A DNA stretch of 39,179 nt from Blastocatellia bacterium (GTDB lineage Bacteria > Acidobacteriota > Blastocatellia > UBA7656). The position numbers and the translations under genes are program-made. Positions within the stretch are counted from its first letter, which is position 1. Each line of letters starts with the position of its first letter. A model generated the notes under the pieces. That model searched no databases and was not told where the DNA came from. It saw only the letters and a program-made list of their open reading frames with translations. Where the stretch lies: the NCBI GenBank assembly GCA_035275065.1, contig DATENM010000033.1:1-39179 (forward strand), written 5' to 3'. Positions 23,980-34,687 of this stretch are shown piece after piece.

Positions 23980-26900
23980 ATGCCGGATCTTTCTCTCTTC
24001 GACCTCATCTTACCCTACGTGTTGCGAGGCGACGATTTCGGTCCCTGGCACCCGGCCCTTTCGGTTTTGCTCGTTACGGATCACGAAACCGTCATTGACG
24101 ACCGCGGGGTCGTCATTCGCGGCACGGTGAGGTTCGAAGGGAGCGTGCGACCGGCGATCAACCTTCGGACGATGTCCTTCACCGTCGTCGCCGCCAACGC
24201 GGACAATCACCCGAAAAACGATCCCGGCCAGCGCACTCCATGGATCGATATTCGCGACGCCGGCATCGAATTTCAACTAACTGTGCCCCGCGTCCAGTCC
24301 GCGAAGATCACCCAGGCGATGGGGCAGATTCTCGCCGCCAACCCGAACTTCCCGGCGGCGGCAGTCATCAACGCTTACGACACGGTGCCGCCCTCGGATG
24401 ATTACCCGAACACAGAATTCACCCTCGACTTCATCCTGACAAGCATCGTGCTCAGGCCGCCATTCCTGCGGGGTGCCAAGCGTGGAGCGGACGGCCAGAT
24501 GGTGGCCGATCCGGAAAACCAGGAAGTGAAGTTCACCCTGCCCAAGATAAAGATGCGGCTGGCCCAGGGCTCGGCCGTACCCGCTCAGATGACGGTCTCG
24601 ATTCTTTCGCTGGGGGCTACGGGCCTGGACGACCCGGGAAGCTTCGGGGTTGCGGAACTGGTGACGATGGACCCGCCGTACGCCTTCATCGGGTCGTCGG
24701 ACGTGGTCGCCTTTGGGTTCAGGTCAGGCGTGCTCGATCTTTCCAACGGCGCGACGCCGCCCGACGTGCTCAAGCAGTTCGGCTATGACGAGAGCTGGCA
24801 GGGGCTCTACCTTCCCGAGATACGACTCTTCATCGCGCCCAACGGAGCGCGCGACCTGGCAATTGATGGCGGCGCGCGCAATCTCCTGATCGGCTTCGGC
24901 CAGTCGGCGGGAGTCACAGGGGATTTCGAGCTGCAAGTCATCAACCAGGGTGCCGGCGACTTGAAGATCGGGGCGCGCTTTTACGATCAGACCGGGCGGA
25001 GTTACGGGATCACGCGAACGATAGTGACCGCACCGGCGGACGAAGCAACGGTCGCCTTGCCCGACCATACTCGGATGATCATCGACGTAGAAGGCGGGCT
25101 GGCCCCATACAAGGTCACTGCCAGCAACGCGGCGCCGGGCGTAGGCCGCGATCACACAGTCGAGCTGGGCCCGGCCGACGTCAAGAAGGACATCATTATA
25201 GATGTCTCCGATTCGACCGGCTTGCAGAATCAACAGGCCACCCATAAGCACAAGACGCTGACGATCCACGCGTCGCGCCTTGCGGCCCCGGCCGCACCTC
25301 CGCCGGGCTCGCAGCCGCCCGGCCAGAGCTTCCCGGTCGACCTAAGGACTACGTCAGTCAAGCAAGGCACCGCGCCGGTGAGCGCACCGCGGTTGGTCCT
25401 CATCGGCGAAACATCCACGCAGGCAACTATCGCTCTAGACAACGGCGAGCCGGCGACGTGGACCGTCGGCAACGGCTCGCCCGCGGGGCCGAGCGCGACC
25501 GTGACGGTAGATGTCGGCCCGGGCGCGAGCGTAAAAGTGAAGGCCGTCGTCCCCGGTCAACTGGTCAAGGACTTCACCGCGTTTTACCGGTTCGACCATC
25601 CCAAGCCGAACGCAGACCCGTCTTTCGCAACGATTCCCGGTAACTCACGGACCGGCTCTGCGCCGGACGAAGGTGTGAATTCGGTATGGTCCAGCGGCAG
25701 CGATTCGCTGGACGCGCTTCGCGGCATTCTGATTAAAGTGCCCGACAGCTCCACGATCAAGATTCAGGGATACGTGAGCTATGAGGGCGATGATTCGGCT
25801 CAGTCGCGCGGCTATAACACGGCGCTTGCGCAGCGCCGCGCCGACGGCCTGCGGGCGATGATCGACAAGCTTACCGACAGCAATAGCGGCGGGCCGCCGG
25901 CGGAGCTGAAGGGGCGCAAGTATCAGTTCACTCCCCCGCCGGCCGACGACATGGGCAAATGGAAGAGCCAGGGCACCACACTGGCTACGCGCAGGGAGTT
26001 TTGGAAAGCGCTTGCGAGCTTCCCGGGCGTGACCTCGGATGACACCGAGGTCAACGGCGTCGTTTCGCGCCGGCCGAATCAGCAACTGCAACAGGGCCCG
26101 CCGCAAGTCGTCCCCGATCCGGCACAGGACCCGCCTCCTCCCCCGAGCTGGTTCCACACGCTGGGAGGCAAGGTCCGCATCGTTCGCGACCAGTTCGTCG
26201 CGTGCGAAGTCTTTGGGAAGTTCGACTATCAGACGGCTGCCGAAAAGCAATTGCAGCAAGGGGGGCCTACCAACCTCCCTGGCAGCCAGCAGCTTGGCAC
26301 TAACGACGCCGACGGCCTGATAGACATTCGCATCGTCGTGCAGATCGACGAGGCCACCGACACGGTGACCGTCATCGGTTACTTCGGCGCGGACCCCGCC
26401 GACCGTGACGGCCTGGTGCTTTGGGGCACGCCGCCGGGAGTACAGCCGGACCTGAAGGCGCCGGCCAACTTCGGCCTCGATTTCCTCGGCATCTCCTGCG
26501 TCTTCATGCCCGCCATCTCGGCGGCGAACAGTGCCGTCGCCAACAATGGCGCGCTGGCGCAGATGGGGGTCAGCCTAGGCGCATTCACTGCGGTCGGCGT
26601 GATCGCCGGCTTCAACCTTCTGCGCACGGAGCGCGTGGTCTGGTATGGCGGGGAGCTCAAGGTTGTCGCCGATAAAGCCGGCGACTGGCAAGCTACGGTG
26701 CTGCTCGACATCGAGACGGCGATCTCGGCCGATTTCCTCGGCATCATCACGATCCCACGCGACGCCCCGCTCGTCGTCCGCTACAAAGCGATAGGCCTCA
26801 TGCTGGGCGACCCGGCCGGCGCGAACCCGTTCCAGTTCCGCCCGATGTTCGATTCGTCGAAGGGCTACACGATAGACGTTGCGCGTCCGGGCGCGATCCA

Positions 26901-29900
26901 GGTGAAGGAGCCGCTCGGCGACATCCTGAAGATTCTCGGCGCGCGCATCGCCAAGAACAACCCGCTGATCTTCGACGTGGATCTGGGTTTCGCCATTGAC
27001 CTCGGCGTCGTCACGATAGAGCAGGCCGGCATCCGCGTGATACTCCACGACGAGACGAAGCCCAATGGCGGGACGCCCTCCGTCGAGCTCAGCGACTTCG
27101 GGGCGTCGGTCGACATCGCGAACGCGATTACGGGGCGCGGCTACGTAAAGGTCGGTGAAGGCGAGTTCGTAGGCCAGCTCGACCTTACCATCGTCCCGGT
27201 AAACGTACGCATCGCGGCCGGGCTAGGCATCAAGAAGATCGAAGACGTGACGGCGGTCATTGTAAAGCTGGACGTCTCGTTCCCCGTGGCCATCCCGCTC
27301 GGGACATCGGGGCTGGGCATCTATGGCTTCATCGGCCTATTCGCAATGCACTGGTCGCGCGACGAGAGCGGGCTGCCGGCCGACCAGCAAGCGCGCGCCC
27401 TGGCCTGGTTGAAGAACGCCCACGGCGACCCTACCGACATAACCAAGTGGAAGCCGGAAGTCGGCCACTGGGCCTTCGGCGTGGGCGCGCTGCTCGGGAC
27501 AATGGGGTCGAGCGTCATCTTCAACCTCAAGGGCATGGTGCTGCTCGAGCTGCCCGGCCCGCGCCTCTTGCTGATGTTGAAGGCGAACTTTCTGATCCCC
27601 GCGCCGAAGTTGAAAAGCGAGGCCGAAGGATTGTTGCTCGCTGTGCTTGATCTGGACATGGGACGCGGGACGCTCACCATCGGCATCTCCGCCGAATTCT
27701 CCATCGAGTACCTGCTGACGATTCAGATACCAATCGAGGCGTTCTTCAATTTCCATGACCCGAAGGACTGGCACCTCTACCTCGGGCAGTACTCGAAGCA
27801 GATAGAGGCGGACGTGCTGAGCGTGTTTGAGGGCAGTGGCTACCTGATGATCTCGGGCAATGGGCTGAAGAATATCGGGGAACTGCCTGCGGTCACGGGG
27901 TTCTCAATCGCCGTCGGGTTACACGTTGCGTTCATATGGGGGTCGAAGCCCGCGGGGCTGTACGCGGAGCTTGCGGCCGGTTTCGACGCGGTCGTGGGGT
28001 TCGACCCGTTCCGCTTCGCGGGCATCCTGTACGTCCGCGGCTCGCTGGTGCTGTGGATCATCGACATCTCGGCGTGGGCCAATCTCAAGGTCGATATGGG
28101 CGAGTTCAAAGACGCCCAGAACAAGCTGCAAAAGGTCTCGCGCATCGAAGGCGAGCTTTGCGGCGAGGTCGAATTCTTATTCTTCACCCTCTCGGGGTGC
28201 GTAGACTTCGTAGTGGGGGCCGACGCCCTGCCCGTGCCAGATCCGCCCGAACTGGTCCGCGCGCTGAAGCTGATCTCGCGGTCTCCTGCCCTGGTCCAAG
28301 GGACTGGAACAGATCGCCCGATAGACGGGGCCTACGAGGACGGTCAACCAACGCAAGCCAACCTGCCCGTGGTCCCTATCGACACGATCCCTTTGCTGGC
28401 GCTGTGCGCCCCGCCGCTTTGGGATGGGGTAAAGTTCAAGGGTAAGGACTTGAAAGGGTCGAACGACGCCCCGCCCGACGGGTGGGTCGCTCGCGGCGAC
28501 TCGTATTTCAAGTACACGCTGAAGTCCGTCGAGTTGTCAGGGACGACGACCGCGGGCGCGACCCCGGCCACCTGGTGGAAGGCGAAGTCCGGAGACAAAG
28601 CCTACGAAGCGCAGCTCGCCCTCTTGAGCTGGATACCGGAAGCCACCCCGAAGGCCATCGAATACAGCAAGCACCTCGAAGATTGGGTGAAGGAGAGTTG
28701 GGGGACGATCTGCTGGCCGGCGGCTCCGCCGACGCCCGTGTTGTGGACTTTCCTCGGAGAGCTGCTCGGGCCCTCGCCTCACGGGTGGTGGCTGGACGGA
28801 ACCGCATGGCCCGATCCTCCGAACACAGTCCGGTCCGCCCCCACGAATCTTGAAGTAAAAGTCACGGAGCGGTGGCGCAGCGGGAACGCCAAGCTGGATC
28901 ACCTTCGCGCGGTGGTCCCGGCCATAGTGGAAGGCGCGCCTGTCGCCTGCCCGCCGCGCCGACAGCTCCCCACGACGCGGCCGGTGATCGGCATGGGCCG
29001 CGCGGTCGATGTCATCGGCGTCGCCCGCGGCGTGAAGCGCACCGAACCCGTTGCGCTCCAGCCGCAAGACCTGGCGGCGATGATTCGCGGCATCGAGCGC
29101 GGCACCCCCGTCTTGCGCTCGGCGTTCTACGGTCTGGCGCCGCAGGCCAGAGATGGGCACCCGGCCGAAGGCGGTGCGACGAGACCAGACCCGGGGGCGA
29201 ACCTAACGACCGAGCCTCGGCACTGCCACAGCCGCGTTCTCGCCGCGCCGCTGTCGGATGACTATTGGCGCGCCGGCTTCAACCCGGTAACCTATCGCGA
29301 CAAGTACATCAAGCAGCAACTCGCGAAGCGGAAGTACACCTATGGCCCCCTGATAGACGCGGTCGTCGTCGGCACGGGCGAGCTCAAACAGGCGACGTTC
29401 TTCCTCTTCGTCCCCCGACAGCTCCTGGTCAGCGGTCAACTGGTCATCGACATCTTGGATGCCAAGGAGAAGATTCTGAGTGAGCGAGTGGTGACGGCCT
29501 CGGATGCGTTGCCCGCTGTCGCGGTGCCGGCGAAATGGACCGACCCGACCGGCCCGTGGTATGACGAGATGTTTCTTCTGTTCGAGCATCAGAAGTACCT
29601 CCAGCCGTGGGGATATCAAGGCGTGATCGTCACCGTGGGCGGGGCGAGAGGGGGCGACCGCGTTCAGATAGGACTCAAGAGCGGCGCCGCACAGATGCTC
29701 AAGGACTTGCGCCACCGGCCCTTCTACGTTGCGGCCATCGAGGCCGTGCGCCTGGAGGAGGCGTGGCGCTTCGACTACGACAACAAAGAACAAAAGCACA
29801 AGCAGGAGATCGCCGGCGCGGTGCTCAGTTCGGAGAGCGCCGACTATGCGCTCCTTCAGAAGGGCACCGTTTACAGCGTGACCGCGACCTGGGACGCCCA

Positions 29901-31038
29901 GCGCGAACGCCACCCCAAGGGGCAGATGCCCACCGACATGAAATCTGTGGCCAACATCTCCCAGACTTTCTGGTTCAAGACCGACGACCAGCCGCCCGAG
30001 CGGCTCGACCCCTGGATGCTGGCGGCCCTCCCGACCGAGGGGGAGCGCCATTACTTCGCCGACGATGACCTGAAGCTCGTCTTCGCTACGAACAATGTGG
30101 TCCGGCTCTACGAGACCTACGACAAGCGCCTGCAAGTGCGCTTGCGGGCTTCTTCATACCGGCCGCCGCCGGGCACCGCTAAGGTCCCGAAATGGCCGCT
30201 CAAGCTCGACGCGACTTCCGTCGACCCCGTCTCCAAGAGCGTCGTCGATCCTTTCGAGGAGGCGCTGGAGAATCTGCTCGACGGCTCCTGCGTGCCGGTG
30301 TTCGGGGAACGCATCCGCCACTCGAAGGTGGACATAGACACGCCGCTCGATACGTTCACCGATTACGTGCTCGATATCGAGATGGTCGCCAAGAATGCCC
30401 CGGACGACGCGACCGGCCCGGTGGTCTGGAGGCGGCGCTTCAGCACCGGCGCGTTCCGAACCCTGGAGGCGTTCGCCACATCGTTCTTCACGGCGCGCGT
30501 GGTGCATCGCGCGATTGAGGCAGGCGCGATGGCCGACATCAAGAGCAGGTTCGCCGCCAAGACGCCCGCAGGCAGCGAGCTGGATCAGGCGTTCATCGAT
30601 CACCACGTCGAACCGCTAGAGGTCCCCGACCAGCCGCGGCTGGTGGTCTTCTGGGAGACCGCCGGCGGCGACCCGCAGCCTACGGCGTTGATCATCGATG
30701 CGTCCGAGCCATTATGGCGTAGCCGCATGCTGCCGCGACCGACCGACCCGACTCCCGACGGACAGAAACGCTACGTCATGGCTTCGGTGCCGTGGCTTGA
30801 GGTCCGCCAGCAGGCCGGGGGCGATGACGTGCTGGACGGCAGTATCATTCCCGGCCCGGGCAACCAGCGCGCGCTGATCATCCTTAAGCCGGGTTCGAGA
30901 GGTAAGCACGCGAAGTTCGCCCTCAGGCGCATCCCGCAGCCGGAGCCGTACCTTGACGGGCCGGGCGCCGCCGACACCTTCGTCACCATCGCGGACTTCA
31001 AGCTGACGCGCGCTCCCTGGGAGGAGACGGAGGACTGA
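23980..31038 (+). CDS. Giant protein A (2352 residues) of unknown function, with an OmpA-like segment
   Basis: I do not recognise this protein as a whole. It has no signal peptide. Residues 1-430 are beta-rich (GVVIRGTVRFEGSVRPAINL). A Pro-rich linker lies near 434-448. Residues of about 555-640 resemble the OmpA/MotB peptidoglycan-binding fold: DSSTIKIQGYVSYEGDDSAQ, then NTALAQRRADGLRAMIDKL. A second Pro-rich run (QDPPPPPSW) is near 716. Residues of about 780-1430 are long alternating amphipathic strands with Gly turns (IAVGLHVAFIWGSKPAGLYA; ILYVRGSLVLWIIDISAW), as in a large beta-barrel or beta-groove. The last 900 residues are mixed. The start is fixed by GGAGG. It is one base from the next gene. 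ATA isoleucine codons recur (26320, 26872, 28321, 29353) and seem commoner than in the flanks, hinting at foreign origin. Pfam large-protein families such as DUF6603 should be tested. Confidence 0.9.
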   Translation: MPDLSLFDLILPYVLRGDDFGPWHPALSVLLVTDHETVIDDRGVVIRGTVRFEGSVRPAINLRTMSFTVVAANADNHPKNDPGQRTPWIDIRDAGIEFQLTVPRVQSAKITQAMGQILAANPNFPAAAVINAYDTVPPSDDYPNTEFTLDFILTSIVLRPPFLRGAKRGADGQMVADPENQEVKFTLPKIKMRLAQGSAVPAQMTVSILSLGATGLDDPGSFGVAELVTMDPPYAFIGSSDVVAFGFRSGVLDLSNGATPPDVLKQFGYDESWQGLYLPEIRLFIAPNGARDLAIDGGARNLLIGFGQSAGVTGDFELQVINQGAGDLKIGARFYDQTGRSYGITRTIVTAPADEATVALPDHTRMIIDVEGGLAPYKVTASNAAPGVGRDHTVELGPADVKKDIIIDVSDSTGLQNQQATHKHKTLTIHASRLAAPAAPPPGSQPPGQSFPVDLRTTSVKQGTAPVSAPRLVLIGETSTQATIALDNGEPATWTVGNGSPAGPSATVTVDVGPGASVKVKAVVPGQLVKDFTAFYRFDHPKPNADPSFATIPGNSRTGSAPDEGVNSVWSSGSDSLDALRGILIKVPDSSTIKIQGYVSYEGDDSAQSRGYNTALAQRRADGLRAMIDKLTDSNSGGPPAELKGRKYQFTPPPADDMGKWKSQGTTLATRREFWKALASFPGVTSDDTEVNGVVSRRPNQQLQQGPPQVVPDPAQDPPPPPSWFHTLGGKVRIVRDQFVACEVFGKFDYQTAAEKQLQQGGPTNLPGSQQLGTNDADGLIDIRIVVQIDEATDTVTVIGYFGADPADRDGLVLWGTPPGVQPDLKAPANFGLDFLGISCVFMPAISAANSAVANNGALAQMGVSLGAFTAVGVIAGFNLLRTERVVWYGGELKVVADKAGDWQATVLLDIETAISADFLGIITIPRDAPLVVRYKAIGLMLGDPAGANPFQFRPMFDSSKGYTIDVARPGAIQVKEPLGDILKILGARIAKNNPLIFDVDLGFAIDLGVVTIEQAGIRVILHDETKPNGGTPSVELSDFGASVDIANAITGRGYVKVGEGEFVGQLDLTIVPVNVRIAAGLGIKKIEDVTAVIVKLDVSFPVAIPLGTSGLGIYGFIGLFAMHWSRDESGLPADQQARALAWLKNAHGDPTDITKWKPEVGHWAFGVGALLGTMGSSVIFNLKGMVLLELPGPRLLLMLKANFLIPAPKLKSEAEGLLLAVLDLDMGRGTLTIGISAEFSIEYLLTIQIPIEAFFNFHDPKDWHLYLGQYSKQIEADVLSVFEGSGYLMISGNGLKNIGELPAVTGFSIAVGLHVAFIWGSKPAGLYAELAAGFDAVVGFDPFRFAGILYVRGSLVLWIIDISAWANLKVDMGEFKDAQNKLQKVSRIEGELCGEVEFLFFTLSGCVDFVVGADALPVPDPPELVRALKLISRSPALVQGTGTDRPIDGAYEDGQPTQANLPVVPIDTIPLLALCAPPLWDGVKFKGKDLKGSNDAPPDGWVARGDSYFKYTLKSVELSGTTTAGATPATWWKAKSGDKAYEAQLALLSWIPEATPKAIEYSKHLEDWVKESWGTICWPAAPPTPVLWTFLGELLGPSPHGWWLDGTAWPDPPNTVRSAPTNLEVKVTERWRSGNAKLDHLRAVVPAIVEGAPVACPPRRQLPTTRPVIGMGRAVDVIGVARGVKRTEPVALQPQDLAAMIRGIERGTPVLRSAFYGLAPQARDGHPAEGGATRPDPGANLTTEPRHCHSRVLAAPLSDDYWRAGFNPVTYRDKYIKQQLAKRKYTYGPLIDAVVVGTGELKQATFFLFVPRQLLVSGQLVIDILDAKEKILSERVVTASDALPAVAVPAKWTDPTGPWYDEMFLLFEHQKYLQPWGYQGVIVTVGGARGGDRVQIGLKSGAAQMLKDLRHRPFYVAAIEAVRLEEAWRFDYDNKEQKHKQEIAGAVLSSESADYALLQKGTVYSVTATWDAQRERHPKGQMPTDMKSVANISQTFWFKTDDQPPERLDPWMLAALPTEGERHYFADDDLKLVFATNNVVRLYETYDKRLQVRLRASSYRPPPGTAKVPKWPLKLDATSVDPVSKSVVDPFEEALENLLDGSCVPVFGERIRHSKVDIDTPLDTFTDYVLDIEMVAKNAPDDATGPVVWRRRFSTGAFRTLEAFATSFFTARVVHRAIEAGAMADIKSRFAAKTPAGSELDQAFIDHHVEPLEVPDQPRLVVFWETAGGDPQPTALIIDASEPLWRSRMLPRPTDPTPDGQKRYVMASVPWLEVRQQAGGDDVLDGSIIPGPGNQRALIILKPGSRGKHAKFALRRIPQPEPYLDGPGAADTFVTIADFKLTRAPWEETED

Positions 31039-31039
31039 T

Positions 31040-34000
31040 ATGCCCTATATCGTGGAAACCGCGCAGTTCAAGGCCGAGGGGGCGGTGGTGGATTGGCCGC
31101 TCCAGGCCAAACGTCTGGGCTTCTCCTACGCGGGCAACACACCGCGACTGCTCCACCTTCGCTGGATGATCCATCCGGAGCTGGGAATGCCGACCGAGCC
31201 TTTCATCGTCTGGCGCAGGTCGAAGAACAATCCAGGGCCTGTGATCAAGGACCTGAATTTCACGGTGACGCCTGAAGCCTACCTGTTCGGATCGAAGCGC
31301 GTGGACTGGACCGACGGCCTGATGATGCGGGTGGTCGTAGATATTCAGGCGAATGTAGCGGGCTTGATGACTGCCTACGCCGGATCGGCGACCTTCGGCA
31401 GCATGACGCAGTTCATCAACGTGCCTGCCGGAAATTCTACGCTCACCATCGAGGCGCCGGAGATTGACGGGCTCATCCTGCAAGACGGCATGAATGTAAC
31501 GAAGGTGAAGGGGATTCCGGCTGACTGGTTGGTGCAGGCGGCGGGCTGGGCGAAGCTGGAGATCGTTGGCCTGCCTGTCGTGAAAGCGGAGTGGGTCGGC
31601 GTGGGGAAACATGCGAGCGATCAAGGCATGGTTGGAGCGTTGACCGATCCCGGGAGCGCTGCCATGCAGCGGCTGGCCCGGGGCGGGCCGCAGGTCGGCT
31701 GGCAGCCCAAACTGCCGACAGGTGAAACGGTCCCGGCCTGGGTCGCGCCCAATTACGCCCTGCTGATCGACGAGGTGCGAAAGGATGTGCTCACGCGGCT
31801 CAAGCCGGTGATGTTGTCGGCGCCCGACCAGCAGATCACGAAGAAGGTCTCCGAGCAGGCGGTGCTGGAGAACTCAAACAAGCAGCAGATGCCGCACCAG
31901 AACAACCAGATGAGCGTCGCGCCGCTGGCCCTGATGCTGCTCGCGGCAGGCACGGACCCGTGGTATTCGCTGGCTCTCGGTTTCGGGACCGCATACGACG
32001 CCAGAACGACCGGGATCACTGGCGCAGGCTCCGAAGCGCTAATGTACGACTACATGATCACGGCTCGCTGGGAGAAGGGTCTCAATGGCTCGTCCGCGTC
32101 GCCTTTCGAAATGGCGGCTCTCGTGCCGGCGCCGACGCAGGCGGTTGCCTGCCCCACGCCGGCGAACCTATCGGCGGCGCTGATGGGCTATCAGCGGCCG
32201 CACGCGGTCGACCAGGACTGGCGATGTTCAGTGATGACGAACTGGGACCGCTTCGTCGACAATGAGATCTTTCGCCCCCGCACCTACGCATTCGTGCGCG
32301 CCGGCCTGTCGCCGGTCGAGCCCATCAAGGCGCTGATGCAGCCGCGCACGAGCGGCGGCCTGCGCCACCTGGTCATCAACGGCGTACAATCAGACCCGCT
32401 GCCTGGCGACTGGTGGCAACTCGGCGCGGTCGAACGCGAGCTGCCGATCCCTTCGGCCGCGACGAAACGCACGAACCGCTATGGGATATGCCAGCAGGAC
32501 ATCTACGGCCAGTGGAGTCCGTGGGGCGCGACTGATCTCACCGTCGATGAGCCGGCTGTCGACGACGTACGAATCGTTTCGGCCCACCTGCGCCCCTCGC
32601 TGCCGGCCAATGCAAACAGCGCGGTCTGCCCGACCACGCTTGAGATCGAGTTCCTCTGGGACTGGCGCGTTCGCGGGCCCGGACGGATCCGTTTCGTCGG
32701 CAGGCTCTACCCCGCGGCCAACCACGGCGACCCGCCGCCGAGCCTGGTCCGTCCTAACGTGCTGCAACGCGATCTCAACGGCAACGGCTCGATGCTCGTC
32801 ATCCATTTCACCAACGATACGCCGGATCCGTTAGCCAATGTCACCTTCACGCCACTCTCCGCCGATGGCCAGCAGAGCTTCACCAGCTTCGGGCAGGCGA
32901 CTCAGGGAAACCGGGCGCGCCGGTATCGCGTCACGGTGAGTGATTTTTCTCTGAACTTCGCCAACACCGCACATATCGGCCTGGCGTTGTGGGCGCAAGG
33001 GCAGGAACGCATCCCGCCGCAACGCGACGGAGACTGGTCCAATCGTTGGGACCAGGACCTTGGCCAGAAAGTGGAGAATCCGACGGTCATCTCCACATCA
33101 GACCCGCGCCCGCCTAAGGTCGAACCGGATATCGTACAACTGGCGAGCCTCCCGGATTCGGCGGGCGAATGCCATGCCCGCCTGACCTGGAACCCGGGCA
33201 ATCCCAGCACGAATGCCGCCGGCTACTTCATTTACGAAACGACCGAGAGTAAGATTCTGCGGCTATTCAATCAGGGCGACCCGCCGCAAGATCAATCGCT
33301 CAGCCTGCGCCTCACAGAAATCAAGAACCTCTTCAAGGCGAACCCGGCGTCGTGCCGGTCCGTCTTTACGAAAAGGAATTCCGAACCGCTAAAGGCCACA
33401 AGCGCCGATGTCACCCTCCCCAAGGGCACAACCAGTATCCACCTCTACGTGGTGCTCGGCATGAACGCGGGGCAGGTCGAATCGGATTGGCCCTCGGGCA
33501 ACAACGCCGACGACCATCTGCAAGCGTTCGCGGCGCCGCGCATCCAGAAGCCATCGCCGCCGACCATCGAGGCCCGCGCCCTCCTTGATGAGAACGTCAG
33601 TCCGCCTGTGTATCGGGCTCAATTGCGGATCGGGTCGCGCACGGGGCCTCGCGTGAAGCGAGTCGAGCTGTTCCGCGTGAGGGTGGATGACGCCGCCAAG
33701 GAGCTTGAAACTATGGGCCCGCCGGTGGCGGTCATCACAAGCGGCGGTCCGAACTGGAGCGTCTCGACTAATCCGGGCTCCTCCGACATCGCCACGATCT
33801 CGGGGCACGACACGCCGCCCGGTTCCTGGAAACGCGTGTGGTATCGCGCGACCGCCTGGTCGGAGAGGGACCAGTTGCGCGGGTATCTGGCGGGACGTTC
33901 GCCGGCGAGCTCGGCCGTATCAATCGTGGTTCCGCCGGCGACGCCGCCTGATCTTTCAGCGGTAAAAGTCTCCTGGCCCAACAACGGCGACATCGCCGAC

Positions 34001-34684
34001 GCGCTGCTTGAGTGGACCAGCAGCGCCCCATTGCACAAGACCGTCCTCGGCCCGCACATCCTCACCGCGCGCGCCAAGGTTGCGGGCGCGCCATGGGGTA
34101 GTGCGCCGCTGATCGATCTACGAAGCGAGCTTGACGCCCTCCCAGGCACGAAGCCCTTGAAAGGCTCAGGCGTTTGGCTCGTCACGCCGGTCGGCCCCGG
34201 CCGCCAATATGCCGCCTACATTCATCGCGCATCGGCCAACGACGCGGTCGGTGTAGCGATTCGCCTGACGGATCCGCTCGGGCGCGTCAGCGAGCAGGTG
34301 GTGCAGATCCCTTCGGGCTCGCTGCTGCCGGCGCCGGAACTGCACAGGCTGGCGTACAGGGCGAGTCCGATGCCGCCAGGCATCAACTTTGCCTTCGGTA
34401 GCAGTGCCCCGCTCAATGTCATGCCGCCCTACATGGTGCGTGTGAGGACCTCCGCGCCGCACCAGCATAATTTCAACGCCGAGCTGAAGGGCGCGCTGGC
34501 CGCCATTCCCGTGACCGCACAATGGCCGCCCCCAGGAAATGCTCCGTTGACCTGGCGGCGCATGCCGGGGAACGGGCCGAACTACGAATATCAAGTCTTC
34601 TGCCGGGTGCCGGTGGGGACCTTCCAGGTGTGGTTGACTTCCTTCGACGGCCGCGTCGCCGAACAGACGCTGAAGGTGAGCTGA
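31040..34684 (+). CDS. Giant protein B (1214 residues) of unknown function, with Ig/FN3-like segments
   Basis: I do not recognise a family. There is no signal peptide and no membrane helix. Residues 1-200 are beta-rich with an odd Trp/Arg-rich start (LHLRWMIHPELGMPTEPFIV). Residues of about 245-310 are helical and Gln/Asn-rich (KKVSEQAVLENSNKQQMPHQ). The second half contains several beta-sandwich-like stretches with the FN3 pattern: ARLTWNPGNPSTNAAGYFIY (near 715-735), VKVSWPNNGDIADALLEWTS (near 975-995) and YAAYIHRASAND. Such modules are common in appendage, tail-fibre and adhesin proteins. A strong GGAGG, 6 bases before ATG 31040, lies inside the end of gene A, so translation is coupled and the two proteins are probably made in fixed ratio. 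It is followed 3 bases later by gene C. A structural part of a complex with A and C is inferred from this arrangement. Confidence 0.88.
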   Translation: MPYIVETAQFKAEGAVVDWPLQAKRLGFSYAGNTPRLLHLRWMIHPELGMPTEPFIVWRRSKNNPGPVIKDLNFTVTPEAYLFGSKRVDWTDGLMMRVVVDIQANVAGLMTAYAGSATFGSMTQFINVPAGNSTLTIEAPEIDGLILQDGMNVTKVKGIPADWLVQAAGWAKLEIVGLPVVKAEWVGVGKHASDQGMVGALTDPGSAAMQRLARGGPQVGWQPKLPTGETVPAWVAPNYALLIDEVRKDVLTRLKPVMLSAPDQQITKKVSEQAVLENSNKQQMPHQNNQMSVAPLALMLLAAGTDPWYSLALGFGTAYDARTTGITGAGSEALMYDYMITARWEKGLNGSSASPFEMAALVPAPTQAVACPTPANLSAALMGYQRPHAVDQDWRCSVMTNWDRFVDNEIFRPRTYAFVRAGLSPVEPIKALMQPRTSGGLRHLVINGVQSDPLPGDWWQLGAVERELPIPSAATKRTNRYGICQQDIYGQWSPWGATDLTVDEPAVDDVRIVSAHLRPSLPANANSAVCPTTLEIEFLWDWRVRGPGRIRFVGRLYPAANHGDPPPSLVRPNVLQRDLNGNGSMLVIHFTNDTPDPLANVTFTPLSADGQQSFTSFGQATQGNRARRYRVTVSDFSLNFANTAHIGLALWAQGQERIPPQRDGDWSNRWDQDLGQKVENPTVISTSDPRPPKVEPDIVQLASLPDSAGECHARLTWNPGNPSTNAAGYFIYETTESKILRLFNQGDPPQDQSLSLRLTEIKNLFKANPASCRSVFTKRNSEPLKATSADVTLPKGTTSIHLYVVLGMNAGQVESDWPSGNNADDHLQAFAAPRIQKPSPPTIEARALLDENVSPPVYRAQLRIGSRTGPRVKRVELFRVRVDDAAKELETMGPPVAVITSGGPNWSVSTNPGSSDIATISGHDTPPGSWKRVWYRATAWSERDQLRGYLAGRSPASSAVSIVVPPATPPDLSAVKVSWPNNGDIADALLEWTSSAPLHKTVLGPHILTARAKVAGAPWGSAPLIDLRSELDALPGTKPLKGSGVWLVTPVGPGRQYAAYIHRASANDAVGVAIRLTDPLGRVSEQVVQIPSGSLLPAPELHRLAYRASPMPPGINFAFGSSAPLNVMPPYMVRVRTSAPHQHNFNAELKGALAAIPVTAQWPPPGNAPLTWRRMPGNGPNYEYQVFCRVPVGTFQVWLTSFDGRVAEQTLKVS

Positions 34685-34687
34685 CAT

